Shown here piece by piece: positions 17,261 to 25,923 of a stretch of 64,000 nucleotides of DNA. The translations under genes were made by a program, and so were the position numbers. This DNA is from Amycolatopsis umgeniensis (lineage in GTDB: Bacteria > Actinomycetota > Actinomycetes > Mycobacteriales > Pseudonocardiaceae), in the NCBI RefSeq assembly GCF_014205155.1, contig NZ_JACHMX010000001.1, positions 6,758,001 to 6,822,000 on the forward strand. The letters run 5' to 3'. Numbering within the stretch: the stretch's first letter is position 1; each line of letters opens with the position of its first letter. The notes below the pieces were generated by a model. It did not search any database, was not told the DNA's origin, and was given only the letters and a program-made list of their open reading frames with translations.

Positions 17261-18649
17261 GTGCCCGCGAACACCATTGAGACCGTCGTCAGCCTGTGTA
17301 AGCGTCGAGGCTTCGTTTTCCCGTGTGGAGAGATCTACGGCGGTACCAAGTCGGCGTGGGACTACGGGCCGCTCGGGGTCGAACTCAAGGACAACATCAA
17401 GCGCCAGTGGTGGAAGACCGTCGTGCAGAGCCGGGACGACGTCGTCGGCCTCGACTCCTCGGTGATCCTTCCCCGCCAGGTCTGGAGCGCGTCGGGTCAC
17501 CTCGACGTCTTCACCGACCCGTTGATCGAATGTCTCTCGTGCCACAAGCGTTTCCGCGCCGATCAGCTGGCCGAGGACTTCTCCGCGCGGACGGGCAAGG
17601 AGGTGTCCGAGGACGATCTGTCCGAGGTCCCGTGCCCGAACTGCGGCAACCGGGGCGAGTACACCGCGCCGCGTGACTTCAACATGATGCTGAAGACCTA
17701 CCTCGGCCCGGTCGAGTCCGAGGAAGGCGTGCACTACCTCCGCCCGGAGACGGCGCAGGGCATCTTCATCAACTTCCTCAACGTGCAGACGGCGGCCCGC
17801 AAGAAGCCGCCGTTCGGCATCGGCCAGATCGGCAAGTCGTTCCGGAACGAGATCACGCCGGGCAACTTCATCTTCCGCACGCGCGAGTTCGAGCAGATGG
17901 AGATGGAGTTCTTCGTCGAGCCGGGCGAGGACGAGACCTGGCACCAGTACTGGATCGACGCGCGCACCGAGTGGTACAAGGACCTCGGGATCAAGGCGGA
18001 CAACCTCCGCCTCTACGAGCACCCGAAGGAAAAGCTCTCCCACTACTCGAAGCGCACCGTCGACATCGAGTACCGCTTCGCGTTCAACGCGGGCCAGGAG
18101 TGGGGCGAGCTCGAGGGCATCGCGAACCGCACCGACTTCGATCTCACGACGCACTCGAACCACTCCGGCGTCGACCTGTCGTTCTTCGACCAGGCCACGA
18201 AGCAGCGGTTCCGCCCGTTCGTCATCGAGCCCGCGGCCGGTGTCGGCCGGTCGATGATGGCGTTCCTCGTCGACGCCTACCACGAGGAAGAGGTGCCGAA
18301 CGCCAAGGGCAGCACCGACACCCGCGCGGTGCTCAAGCTGGACTACCGGCTCGCGCCGTTCAAGGTCGCCGTCCTCCCGCTGTCCCGCAACGCCGACCTC
18401 ACGCCGAAGGCGCGCGACGTCGCGGCGGCGCTGCGCAAGCACTGGAACGTCGACTTCGACGACGCCGGCGCGATCGGCCGCCGGTACCGGCGTCAGGACG
18501 AGATCGGGACGCCGTACTGCGTCACCGTCGACTTCGACTCGCTCAACGACCACGCGGTGACCGTGCGGGAGCGCGACACCATGGCGCAGGAGCGGATCGC
18601 GATCGACAAGCTGGAGTCGTACCTGGCGGGTCGCCTGATCGGCGCCTGA
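17261..18649 (+). CDS. glyS: Glycine--tRNA ligase (alpha2 type)
   Basis: A 462-residue class II aminoacyl-tRNA synthetase that charges tRNA-Gly. Recognisable parts are [20 protein letters not shown] at the N-terminus, a zinc-like pair of CxxC motifs (CLSCHK and CPNCGN), motif 2 in [20 protein letters not shown] and motif 3 [14 protein letters not shown]. The C-terminal anticodon-binding domain ends with [20 protein letters not shown]. It is the single-chain bacterial/eukaryotic form, not alpha-beta. It starts at GTG 17261 after GGAGC. No glycine riboswitch or T-box is seen in the 92-base leader. Confidence 0.96.
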   Translation: MPANTIETVVSLCKRRGFVFPCGEIYGGTKSAWDYGPLGVELKDNIKRQWWKTVVQSRDDVVGLDSSVILPRQVWSASGHLDVFTDPLIECLSCHKRFRADQLAEDFSARTGKEVSEDDLSEVPCPNCGNRGEYTAPRDFNMMLKTYLGPVESEEGVHYLRPETAQGIFINFLNVQTAARKKPPFGIGQIGKSFRNEITPGNFIFRTREFEQMEMEFFVEPGEDETWHQYWIDARTEWYKDLGIKADNLRLYEHPKEKLSHYSKRTVDIEYRFAFNAGQEWGELEGIANRTDFDLTTHSNHSGVDLSFFDQATKQRFRPFVIEPAAGVGRSMMAFLVDAYHEEEVPNAKGSTDTRAVLKLDYRLAPFKVAVLPLSRNADLTPKARDVAAALRKHWNVDFDDAGAIGRRYRRQDEIGTPYCVTVDFDSLNDHAVTVRERDTMAQERIAIDKLESYLAGRLIGA

Positions 18650-18660
18650 CACCCCTTTGA

Positions 18661-18717
18661 GGTACAGGAAGGCCCCCTTCCTTGCGTTAGGCGCAAGTAA
18701 GGGGGCCTTCCTGCACC
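18661..18717. terminator. Long palindrome 3' of glyS
   Basis: Arms 18661-18686 and about 18692-18717 pair over about 24 of 26 positions around a 5-base loop. The tip shows CTTGCG with CGCAAG. It lies 11 bases after the glyS stop. No U-tract follows. It shares the 20 bases GAAGGCCCCCTTCCTTGCGT with the hairpin at 27741, so it is also a dispersed repeat. Confidence 0.7.
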
Positions 18718-18805
18718 TCCGCCGACCCCACCCCTGACAACTGTCACCCTCAGGTCGTGACGCGCGGCCCACGGACAGGACGTCCCCGCGCGACAAGCTC
18801 TGGGT

Positions 18806-19729
18806 ATGCGAGAACAAGACATCACCGCGGGGGCGGCGGTACGGCTTTCCGGCCTGCGTAAGCACTACGGCGACGTCCACGCCGTCGACGGCGTGGACCT
18901 GACGATCGCGCCGGGCGAGGTGGTCGCGCTCCTCGGCCCCAACGGCGCGGGCAAATCCACCACGATCGACATGATCCTGGGCCTCACCGTGCCCGACACC
19001 GGCACCGTGAACGTCTTCGGACGCGAACCGGCCGACGCCGTCGGCGACGGGATGATCGGCGCGATGCTGCAGGGCGGCGCGCTCGTCGAGGATCTCACGG
19101 TCGCCGAGACCGTCGGTATGGTCGCCGCGTTGCACCGCAAGCCGATGCCCGTGCGTGAAGCGCTGCGCCGCGCCGGGATCGAAGACGTCGCGAACCGGCG
19201 TTCCACCAGGCTTTCCGGTGGGCAGAAGCAGCGGGTGCGGTTCGCGGTCGCGCTGGTGAGCGACCCCGACCTCCTGATCCTCGACGAGCCGACCGCCGCG
19301 ATGGACGTCGGCACGCGCCGCGAGTTCTGGAAGTCCATGTACGAGTACACGGACTCCGGGCGCACGGTGCTGTTCGCGACCCACTATCTCGAAGAGGCCG
19401 AAGAGTTCGCCGACCGTGTCGTGCTGATGCGGTCGGGGCGGATCGTCGCGGACGGTTCGGTCGCGCAGGTCCGTGCGCTGGCAGGGGGACGCACGGTCCG
19501 CGCGGTGGTCCCTGCGGCGGCGGAACCGGTGATCGCGGGGCTGCCCGCGGTCACCGGTTTCGAACTCCGCGGCGGCCGCGTCGCCATCTCCAGTTCCGAT
19601 TCCGACGCCACGTTGCGGGCGTTGCTGACCCAGGTGCCCGAAGCGCGCGACATCGAGATCAGCGCCGTCGGCCTCGAAGGCGCCTTCCTTTCCCTGACGA
19701 CCGACTCGACCGAGGAACCCGTCCGATGA
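18806..19729 (+). CDS. ABC-2 type transporter, ATP-binding protein
   Basis: A 307-residue ATPase of a drug- or lipid-exporting ABC-2 system. Walker A GPNGAGKST is near residue 46, the signature is LSGGQKQR, Walker B LLILDEPTAAMDV, and the switch His is in ATHYLEEAEE. A C-terminal extension (about 220-307) is typical of DrrA-like proteins. No good Shine-Dalgarno precedes ATG 18806. The stop overlaps the permease ATG (ATGA), and a histidine kinase and response regulator follow, so the exporter is probably controlled by that two-component system. Confidence 0.92.
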   Translation: MREQDITAGAAVRLSGLRKHYGDVHAVDGVDLTIAPGEVVALLGPNGAGKSTTIDMILGLTVPDTGTVNVFGREPADAVGDGMIGAMLQGGALVEDLTVAETVGMVAALHRKPMPVREALRRAGIEDVANRRSTRLSGGQKQRVRFAVALVSDPDLLILDEPTAAMDVGTRREFWKSMYEYTDSGRTVLFATHYLEEAEEFADRVVLMRSGRIVADGSVAQVRALAGGRTVRAVVPAAAEPVIAGLPAVTGFELRGGRVAISSSDSDATLRALLTQVPEARDIEISAVGLEGAFLSLTTDSTEEPVR

Positions 19730-20454
19730 ACCCGACCTTTCTCAAGACCGAGATCGTCCGCACCTTCCGTTCGACGCGGTTCGTGCTCTTCGCCGTCGCC
19801 TTCCCGGTGCTGATGTTCTTGTTGCAGGCCAACGTTTTCAGCACCGCCAGCGTGGACATCTCCGGGGTGATCATGGTCAACATGATGGCCTTCGGCACCT
19901 TCTCCGCCGCGATGACGAGCGGCGCGAAGCTGGCCATCGAGCGGTCCACGGGCTGGCAGCGCCAGCTGCGGCTGACCCCGTTGACCGGCACCGGTTACCT
20001 CGGCGGCAAGGCGCTGTCGGCGATGCTCGTCGCGCTTCCGTCCCTGCTCGTCGTTCCGCTGGTCGGCGTCCTGGTCCAGGGTGTCCACCTCGACGCCGCG
20101 GGCTGGCTGCGGCTGGTGCTCGGCATCTGGCTCGGCGCGATCCCGCTGGTGCTGCTCGGCCTGTTGCTCGGCCAGTTCGGCACGCCGGAGTCGATGCAGC
20201 CGATGAACATGATCGTCATGATGGGCATGGGGTTCCTCGGCGGCCTGTGGATCCCGATCGACGGGATGCCGTCGTGGATGGCCGACGTCGCCCAGGTGAC
20301 GCCCACCTACTGGCTGATCCAGCTGGTCCGCCCGGTCGTCACCGACCATCTCACGGTGAGTCTCCCGGCCGCGCTCGGTGTGCTGGCGGCGTGGACCGCG
20401 GTTCTCGGGGCGCTGGTGATCAGGCGTTACCGTAAGGACAGCGCGCGGGTCTGA
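19726..20454 (+). CDS. ABC-2 type transporter, permease
   Basis: A 242-residue inner membrane protein with about six hydrophobic helices and the ABC-2 layout, ending with FLGGLWIPIDGMP and a last helix near 215-235. It overlaps the ATPase gene by four bases, so the two form one transporter. Two-component systems of the LiaRS/DesKR type often regulate such exporters in response to membrane-active compounds. The substrate is unknown. Confidence 0.88.
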   Translation: MNPTFLKTEIVRTFRSTRFVLFAVAFPVLMFLLQANVFSTASVDISGVIMVNMMAFGTFSAAMTSGAKLAIERSTGWQRQLRLTPLTGTGYLGGKALSAMLVALPSLLVVPLVGVLVQGVHLDAAGWLRLVLGIWLGAIPLVLLGLLLGQFGTPESMQPMNMIVMMGMGFLGGLWIPIDGMPSWMADVAQVTPTYWLIQLVRPVVTDHLTVSLPAALGVLAAWTAVLGALVIRRYRKDSARV

Positions 20455-20457
20455 GAA

Positions 20458-21666
20458 ATGGGTGAACAGGTGAACGACTACCCGGGCAGGGTCAAGACGG
20501 GCTTGAACAGCCGTGAGAACTGGTGGTCGGACATGCCGCCGCGGACCGGCCGGGGACCCCGGCCGGGGCGGTGGGCGATCCTCGGCATCGCCTTCATCCT
20601 GCCGAGCTTCGTCCCCACCGCGGTCGAACTGTTCACCGACGGGGTGACCGGTGAAGAGCTGCTGATCACCGCTCTCATGATCGCCTACGGCGCCTGCTAC
20701 GTGCTGTTCCCGCTCAGCCTGCGGCCTTCCCGGCGGAAGACGACCTACGTCTTCTCGGTGGTGATGCTGCTCATCGGCCTCACCCTGGTGTTCCTGCACG
20801 ACAACAACCCGTACATCCTGATCTACGCGACGGCGGTGCTGTCCTTCACCCTGCCGCCGGCGTGGGCGGTGATCCTGGACGGCGGCGCCCTGCTGGCGGT
20901 GCTGATCGTGCACCTGGCCATCGGGAAGGACGACTTCGGCGATCTGGTGGCGGCCACTTCGATCACGGCGGCGATGTTCTTCATGGCGAACCTGGTCCGC
21001 GCGGTGCGGAAACTGGAGGCGGCGAACCAGGAGATCGCGACGCTCGCGGTGGCGGGTGAACGCGAGCGCCTGGCGCGGGATCTGCACGACATCCTCGGCC
21101 ACAGCCTCACCACCATCACGGTCAAGGCCGGGCTCGCCCGCCGGATCCTGGAGAGCGGCAAGGACGAACGCCGCGCGCTGCAGGAGATCAGCGAGGTCGA
21201 GAACCTCACTCGCAGCGCGCTCTCGGACATCCGCGCCACGGTCTCCGAGTACCGCGAGGTGTCGCTTTCGGCGGAGGTCGCCGGGGCGCGGGCGGCGCTG
21301 CGGGCGGCCGAGATCGACGCGGATCTGCCGCACGCGGTGGACAACGTCGATCCCGCCCTGCAGCGGACCTTCGGCTACGTGCTGCGGGAGGCGGTCACCA
21401 ACGTGCTCCGGCACTCCGGGGCGAAGCGGGTGAAAGTCCGCTTCGGCAAGACCTGGCTCGAAGTCGAGGACGACGGTGACGGCGGCGAGGTGACGCCGGG
21501 GAACGGCCTGCGCGGGCTCACCGAACGGCTGGAAGCGGTCGGTGGGACCTTGACCGCGACAGCGCCTTCTGCGGGAGGATGGATCGTCCGCGCGGAGGTA
21601 CCGGAATCCGCCGTCCGGAGCGGTGCGCGTGCGCCGCTCACCGAACCCGCTGGAGGCTGTGCGTGA
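20458..21666 (+). CDS. Two-component sensor histidine kinase (HisKA_3 type)
   Basis: A 402-residue sensor kinase. About five transmembrane helices span residues 38-180 with very short loops, suggesting membrane-borne sensing. A coiled-coil segment leads to the H-box ERERLARDLHDILGHSLTTI with the phosphorylated His near residue 211. The HATPase region shows REAVTNVLRHSGA, EDDGDG and GNGLRGLTERL. It follows the ABC permease by 3 bases and overlaps the response regulator by four bases (GTGA). This is a NarL-type cognate pair. Confidence 0.92.
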   Translation: MGEQVNDYPGRVKTGLNSRENWWSDMPPRTGRGPRPGRWAILGIAFILPSFVPTAVELFTDGVTGEELLITALMIAYGACYVLFPLSLRPSRRKTTYVFSVVMLLIGLTLVFLHDNNPYILIYATAVLSFTLPPAWAVILDGGALLAVLIVHLAIGKDDFGDLVAATSITAAMFFMANLVRAVRKLEAANQEIATLAVAGERERLARDLHDILGHSLTTITVKAGLARRILESGKDERRALQEISEVENLTRSALSDIRATVSEYREVSLSAEVAGARAALRAAEIDADLPHAVDNVDPALQRTFGYVLREAVTNVLRHSGAKRVKVRFGKTWLEVEDDGDGGEVTPGNGLRGLTERLEAVGGTLTATAPSAGGWIVRAEVPESAVRSGARAPLTEPAGGCA

Positions 21667-22268
21667 TCCGGGTCCTGCTCGCCGACGACCAGGCGATGGT
21701 ACGAGGGGCGCTGGCCACGGTGCTCGCCCTCGAAACCGACATCGAAGTGGTCGCTCAGATCGGTTCAGGGGACGAAGTACTCGCCAAGGCCAAGGAATCG
21801 ACGCCGGACGTCGCGCTGCTCGACGTCCAGATGCCGGGCAAGGACGGCCTCGAAGCCGCCGCAGAGCTGCACGTCGCGTTGCCGTCGTGCCGGATCATCA
21901 TCTGCACCACCTTCGGCAGACCCGGTTACCTCGCGCGGGCGATGGCCGCGGGTGCCGCGGGATTCGTGGTCAAGGACGCCCCGCCGGAGCAACTCGTGGA
22001 CGCAGTCCGCAGGGTCCACAGTGGACTCAAGGTGGTCGATCCCGCGCTCGCCGCCGAATCGCTCGCCACCGGCGCGAGTCCGCTCACCGGACGTGAGCGC
22101 GACGTCCTCAAAGCGGCCGAGGACGGCAGCACGGTGGCCGACGTCGCCCGTGCGCTGCACCTTTCGGAAGGCACCGTGCGCAACCATCTTTCGGCCGCGA
22201 TCGGCAAGACCGGGGCGAGGACGAGGGCCGAGGCGGTGCGGCTCGCGGAAGAGCACGGCTGGCTCTGA
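21663..22268 (+). CDS. NarL/LuxR-type response regulator
   Basis: A 201-residue DNA-binding response regulator. The receiver domain begins IRVLLADDQAMVRGAL and has the phospho-acceptor Asp in VALLDVQMPGKDG near residue 54. The C-terminal LuxR HTH is GREREDVL-like, with VADVARALHLSEGTVRNHLS near 158-178. GTG 21663 overlaps the kinase stop. It is expected to regulate the exporter genes at the head of this operon (18806-20454), which is an inference from the conserved pattern. Confidence 0.92.
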   Translation: MIRVLLADDQAMVRGALATVLALETDIEVVAQIGSGDEVLAKAKESTPDVALLDVQMPGKDGLEAAAELHVALPSCRIIICTTFGRPGYLARAMAAGAAGFVVKDAPPEQLVDAVRRVHSGLKVVDPALAAESLATGASPLTGRERDVLKAAEDGSTVADVARALHLSEGTVRNHLSAAIGKTGARTRAEAVRLAEEHGWL

Positions 22269-22300
22269 GACCGACTCGGCGCTCTGCGAGAATCACCCCC

Positions 22301-22963
22301 GTGAGTACCGCCGAACGGACCAAGCCGACCCGCGCGAACTGGGTGCGCCGGACCGTGGCGGGTTTCCTGCTGGTCGTCTTCGCGGTGATCGGCGGGACGG
22401 CGTTCCGCGTCTGGCAGGTCGCGCGGGAGGACGTGCGCGATCAGGCCGACGTCATCGTGGTGCTCGGCGCGGCCCAGTACAACGGCAGGCCGTCGGGGAT
22501 CTTCGAGTCCCGGCTGGCCAAGGCGAAGACACTGTACGACCAGGGTGTCGCCAAGACGATCGTCACCGCGGGCGGCAAGAAGGCCGACGACAACTACACC
22601 GAGGCGCAGGCGGGCGCGCAGTGGCTGCGCAAACGTGGCGTGCCCGCGTCGGCGACGCTGCCGGTCGGTGAAGGCAGCGACACCCTGCGCAGCCTGCGCG
22701 CCGTCGCCGAACAGGTGCAGAAACGGGGCTGGAAGACCGCGGTGCTGGTCAGCGACCCGTGGCACTCGTTCCGTGCCCGGATCATGGCCGACGATGTCGG
22801 CCTGGAGACCTGGACCTCGCCCACCCACCGCGGCCCGGTGGTGCAGACCCGCGAGACGCAGGCGCGCTACATCGTCCGCGAGACCGGCGCGCTGCTGTAC
22901 TACCGCCTCACGAAGTCCCCGGCGGACACTCTGTTCGGTACCGGCGAGGTCGACGCCCGATAA
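22301..22963 (+). CDS. YdcF/DUF218 family membrane-anchored protein
   Basis: A 220-residue protein with one N-terminal transmembrane helix (about 19-37) and a DUF218 domain outside. DUF218 motifs are ADVIVVLGAAQYNGRPSGIF and ESRLAKAKTLYDQG, then TAGGKKADDNYTEAQ and VSDPWHSFRA. Relatives (YdcF, SanA, ElyC) act in envelope integrity, and YdcF binds S-adenosylmethionine. It starts at GTG 22301. The gap to dgt is 29 bases, so co-transcription is likely. Exact role unknown. Confidence 0.85.
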   Translation: MSTAERTKPTRANWVRRTVAGFLLVVFAVIGGTAFRVWQVAREDVRDQADVIVVLGAAQYNGRPSGIFESRLAKAKTLYDQGVAKTIVTAGGKKADDNYTEAQAGAQWLRKRGVPASATLPVGEGSDTLRSLRAVAEQVQKRGWKTAVLVSDPWHSFRARIMADDVGLETWTSPTHRGPVVQTRETQARYIVRETGALLYYRLTKSPADTLFGTGEVDAR

Positions 22964-22992
22964 GTGTCGGTGCGCACGCTTAAGCTGGACGG

Positions 22993-24264
22993 GTGAGTGA
23001 CACCTACACCGAGGCCGACAGGGCGCGCCTGCTGCCCGAGCGGCCCAAGGGTGCGGCGCTGGAGGGCGCCGAGGACGGGCGGAGCGCCTTCGCCCGTGAT
23101 CGCGCGCGGGTGCTGCACTCGGCGGCCTTGCGGCGACTGGCCGGCAAGACCCAGGTGGTCGGCCCCGGTGAAGGTGCCGAGGTCAGCGGGGTGCCGCGCA
23201 CCCGGCTGACGCATTCGCTGGAGGTCGCGCAGATCGGCAGGGGGATCGCGGACGAACTGGGCGCGGATCCGGATCTGGTGGACACCGCCGGGCTCGCGCA
23301 CGACATCGGGCACCCGCCGTTCGGGCACAACGGCGAGCGCGCGCTGAACGAGGTCTCGCAGCCGTGCGGCGGTTTCGAGGGCAACGCGCAGACGTTGCGG
23401 ATCCTGACCAGGCTGGAGCCCAAGGTCCTGCTCGAGGGCGGGGCCGTGGGCGGGCTGAACCTCACCCGCGCCTGTCTCGACGCCTCGACGAAGTATCCCT
23501 GGCGGCGTGAAGAGGGCAATCCGAAGTACGGCGTCTACGCCGACGACGCCGAGGTCTTCGCCTGGGTCCGCGAGGGTGCGCCGGATCGCCGGACCTGTCT
23601 GGAAGCACAGATCATGGACTGGTCCGACGACGTCGCGTATTCCGTGCACGACGTCGAGGACGGCGTGCTGGCGGGCCGGATCTCGTTGCGGGTACTGGCC
23701 GACGCCGAGGAACGCGCCGCGGTGGCCGAGGCGGCGCGGAGGTTCTCGCACCAGTCGCAGTCCACTTTGGAGGGTGCGGCCAAGGAACTGCTCGACCTGC
23801 CCGTGGTCGCGGAACTCACCGAACCGGGACTCGACGGATCGCTCAAGGCACAGGTCGCGCTGAAGCGGCTGACGAGCGAGCTGGTCGGCCGGTTCGCGAC
23901 AGCGGTCGTCGGCGCGACACGCGAGGTCTACGGCGAGGGCCCGTTGAGCCGCTACGCCGCGCAACTGGTGATCCCGGAGCAGGTCGCGGCCGAGGTCGCG
24001 TTGTTCAAGGCGCTCGCGCTGCGGTACGTGATGAGCGACAGGCGGCGTCTCGCGATGCAGGACGGCCAGCGCCAGACGCTCGCCGAGCTGGTCGGCGCGC
24101 TGTGCCGCCGCGCGCCGGACGCGCTGGACGGCCTGTTCCTGCCCGCGTGGGAGGCCGCGACCGACGACGCGACCCGCCTGCGCGTGGTCGTCGACCAGGT
24201 GGCCTCGCTCACGGACGCCCAGGCCTACGCGTGGCATGCCTGGCACACGGGCCGCCACGGCTGA
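22993..24264 (+). CDS. dgt: Deoxyguanosinetriphosphate triphosphohydrolase-like protein (dGTPase)
   Basis: A 423-residue HD-domain phosphohydrolase that removes triphosphate from dNTPs. Visible motifs are RTRLTHSLEVAQIGRGIADE, the HD metal pair in AGLAHDIGHPPFGHNGE and DWSDDVAYSVHDVED. It starts with GTG 22993. In mycobacteria dgt is followed directly by dnaG; here about 7 kb of accessory genes lie between. Identification is secure. Confidence 0.95.
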   Translation: MSDTYTEADRARLLPERPKGAALEGAEDGRSAFARDRARVLHSAALRRLAGKTQVVGPGEGAEVSGVPRTRLTHSLEVAQIGRGIADELGADPDLVDTAGLAHDIGHPPFGHNGERALNEVSQPCGGFEGNAQTLRILTRLEPKVLLEGGAVGGLNLTRACLDASTKYPWRREEGNPKYGVYADDAEVFAWVREGAPDRRTCLEAQIMDWSDDVAYSVHDVEDGVLAGRISLRVLADAEERAAVAEAARRFSHQSQSTLEGAAKELLDLPVVAELTEPGLDGSLKAQVALKRLTSELVGRFATAVVGATREVYGEGPLSRYAAQLVIPEQVAAEVALFKALALRYVMSDRRRLAMQDGQRQTLAELVGALCRRAPDALDGLFLPAWEAATDDATRLRVVVDQVASLTDAQAYAWHAWHTGRHG

Positions 24265-24341
24265 GTCGTGCGTGGCAGTCCGGGCTAGAACTTGAATTGC
24301 CACTCAAGACCAGCCGGTCCCGGTGGTCGCTGCTGTCGTCG

Positions 24342-24398
24342 ATGTCGCGAAAGCCACTTTCGGGACGTCTGATGTCCTGAAAGTGGCTTTCGCGACAT
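24342..24398. repeat. Perfect 20-bp inverted repeat (ATGTCGCGAAAGCCACTTTC type)
   Basis: Arms at 24342-24361 and 24379-24398 are perfectly complementary. A further GGAC/GTCC pair inside makes an almost continuous 25-bp stem with a 7-base loop. It lies 77 bases after dgt. It may be a terminator or a dispersed palindrome. Confidence 0.75.
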
Positions 24399-24513
24399 GG
24401 TTCGCCGGGTGGGGTGTCGGTGCAGGTGGTCGTGAGGGGCGATTCGGGTTAGGGCTGAAGGTGCCTTGAGGTACCTACCGGCATTCTGGCTGCGGTTGTC
24501 GCAGGCGCGGGCC

Positions 24514-24736
24514 GTGAAGGGCTCCTTGCCTACCCTGAAGGTAGTGAAGGAGGCCTTCACTACCTTCGTCTGACTTGCGTGAGGACGGTGGTTGCGCGGG
24601 TCCGTCCGGTCGCGGACTGGTGGCAGGCAACGCGAGTGGGGAGGATTTGGGACGTTGAATGTCCCAAATCTTCCCCGCTCGACCGCCGGCCACGCCAGTG
24701 GGCAAGCAAATCGGGGGTCGCCAAGGAGGCCTTCAC
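24514..24736 (+). repeat. Dispersed composite repeat with inverted ends, copy 2
   Basis: This 223-base copy starts GTGAAGGGCTCCTTG (24514-24528) and ends CAAGGAGGCCTTCAC (24722-24736). It has one palindrome at 24633-24681 with 24-base arms and a central G at 24657. Three arm mismatches are all G-T pairs on this strand. Its last 55 bases match copy 1 exactly. It lies between dgt and the serpin gene; the remaining bases of the 570-base gap contain no gene. Confidence 0.85.
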
Positions 24737-24837
24737 GGACTTACGGCGGGGCAGCCACGGCTGAAGCCGAGGTAACCACCCAACGCGGAACTTTCGGACA
24801 GGAGACGGACGGGCCCGTCCACGGTACGGTCTGCGGC

Positions 24838-25914
24838 ATGGGCGCTGTCGAAAGCCACCTCCGGTTTGGTCTGGACCTCTATCGGGTGCTGGCGAGCCGC
24901 GCGGAGAACGCGTGCTTCTCGCCGTACTCGATCGCGAGCGCGCTCGGCCTGGTGACGCAGGCCGCCAAGGGCAAGACCAGAGACGAGCTCATCGCGCTGC
25001 TCGGCGACCCGGACGAGCTCGCCGACCTGCTGGGCAAGGCCTCGTCGCTGCTCGACGACGGCCCCGAACTCGCGGTCGCGAACACGCTCTGGGCCTGGGA
25101 CGGGCTCCCTCTCGAGGACTCCTTCCGCGAGGAACTGGCGGCGTGGCCGGGCGGCAAGGTCGAGAGCGCCCCGTTCCTCGAAGATCCGGAAGCCGCGCGG
25201 CGGCTGATCAACGCCGACGTGGCCGAGGCCACCCGCGAGCTGATCCCCGAACTGCTGAAGCCGGGGACGGTCGCGCCGGACACCGTCGCCGCGATCGTCA
25301 ACGCGCTGTATCTCAAAACCGCTTGGAACAATCCGTTCTCGCGTGACAACACCGCGCCCGCGGACTTCCACGCGCCGTCCGGGACCCGTACGGTCCCGAC
25401 GATGTGGCTCGAAAAACAGCTCGACCACACCCACGAGGACGGCTGGCAGGTCGTCCGCCTCGGTGCCGAGGGCGGGGTGGAGGCGATCGTCCTGCTGCCG
25501 GACGGCGAGCTCGACGACGCCGAACTCGACGCGGGCAAGCTGGCGCGGCTGCTGGAGAACACGCGGTCCAAGACGCTCGCCCTGTCGCTGCCGAAGCTCG
25601 ACCTCGATGTCGACAGCCCGCTGACGGAGAAACTGCAGGAACTCGGCGTGCGGACGATGTTCACCGCCCGAGCCGATCTCACCGGGCTCGCCGACGACGA
25701 CAGGCTCGAAGTGTCGGAGGTCGTCCACCAGTCCGTGCTCCGCATCGACGAACAGGGCCTCGAAGGCGCCGCCGCGACGGCGGTGCTGATGCGGCTGACG
25801 TCGATCATGGTCGACGAACCGCTCGAGGTCGCCGTCGATCGCCCCTTCCTTCTGCTCGTGAGGCATGCCTCGACGGGTGTGATCTACTTTCTCGCCCGCG
25901 TTGTCGAGCCGTGA
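24838..25914 (+). CDS. Serpin family protein
   Basis: A 358-residue member of the serpin family of suicide protease inhibitors, which is rare in bacteria. The N-terminus NACFSPYSIASALGLVTQAA and the AAIVNALYLKTAWNNPF segment (shutter/breach regions) are typical. The reactive loop follows VLRIDEQGLEGAAATAV, with hinge residues EGAAATAV near 307-314. The predicted scissile region is MRLTSIM. The conserved end VDRPFLLLVRH is present. There is no signal peptide, so an intracellular target is likely. ATG 24838 is chosen because homology begins here; the frame is open further upstream into the repeat. Target protease unknown. Confidence 0.9.
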   Translation: MGAVESHLRFGLDLYRVLASRAENACFSPYSIASALGLVTQAAKGKTRDELIALLGDPDELADLLGKASSLLDDGPELAVANTLWAWDGLPLEDSFREELAAWPGGKVESAPFLEDPEAARRLINADVAEATRELIPELLKPGTVAPDTVAAIVNALYLKTAWNNPFSRDNTAPADFHAPSGTRTVPTMWLEKQLDHTHEDGWQVVRLGAEGGVEAIVLLPDGELDDAELDAGKLARLLENTRSKTLALSLPKLDLDVDSPLTEKLQELGVRTMFTARADLTGLADDDRLEVSEVVHQSVLRIDEQGLEGAAATAVLMRLTSIMVDEPLEVAVDRPFLLLVRHASTGVIYFLARVVEP

Positions 25915-25923
25915 GGATGGTCA

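Noticed and set aside
17120..19384. A 754-codon minus-strand frame
   Set aside because: Antisense to glyS and the ABC ATPase, which have full motif sets. No protein features.
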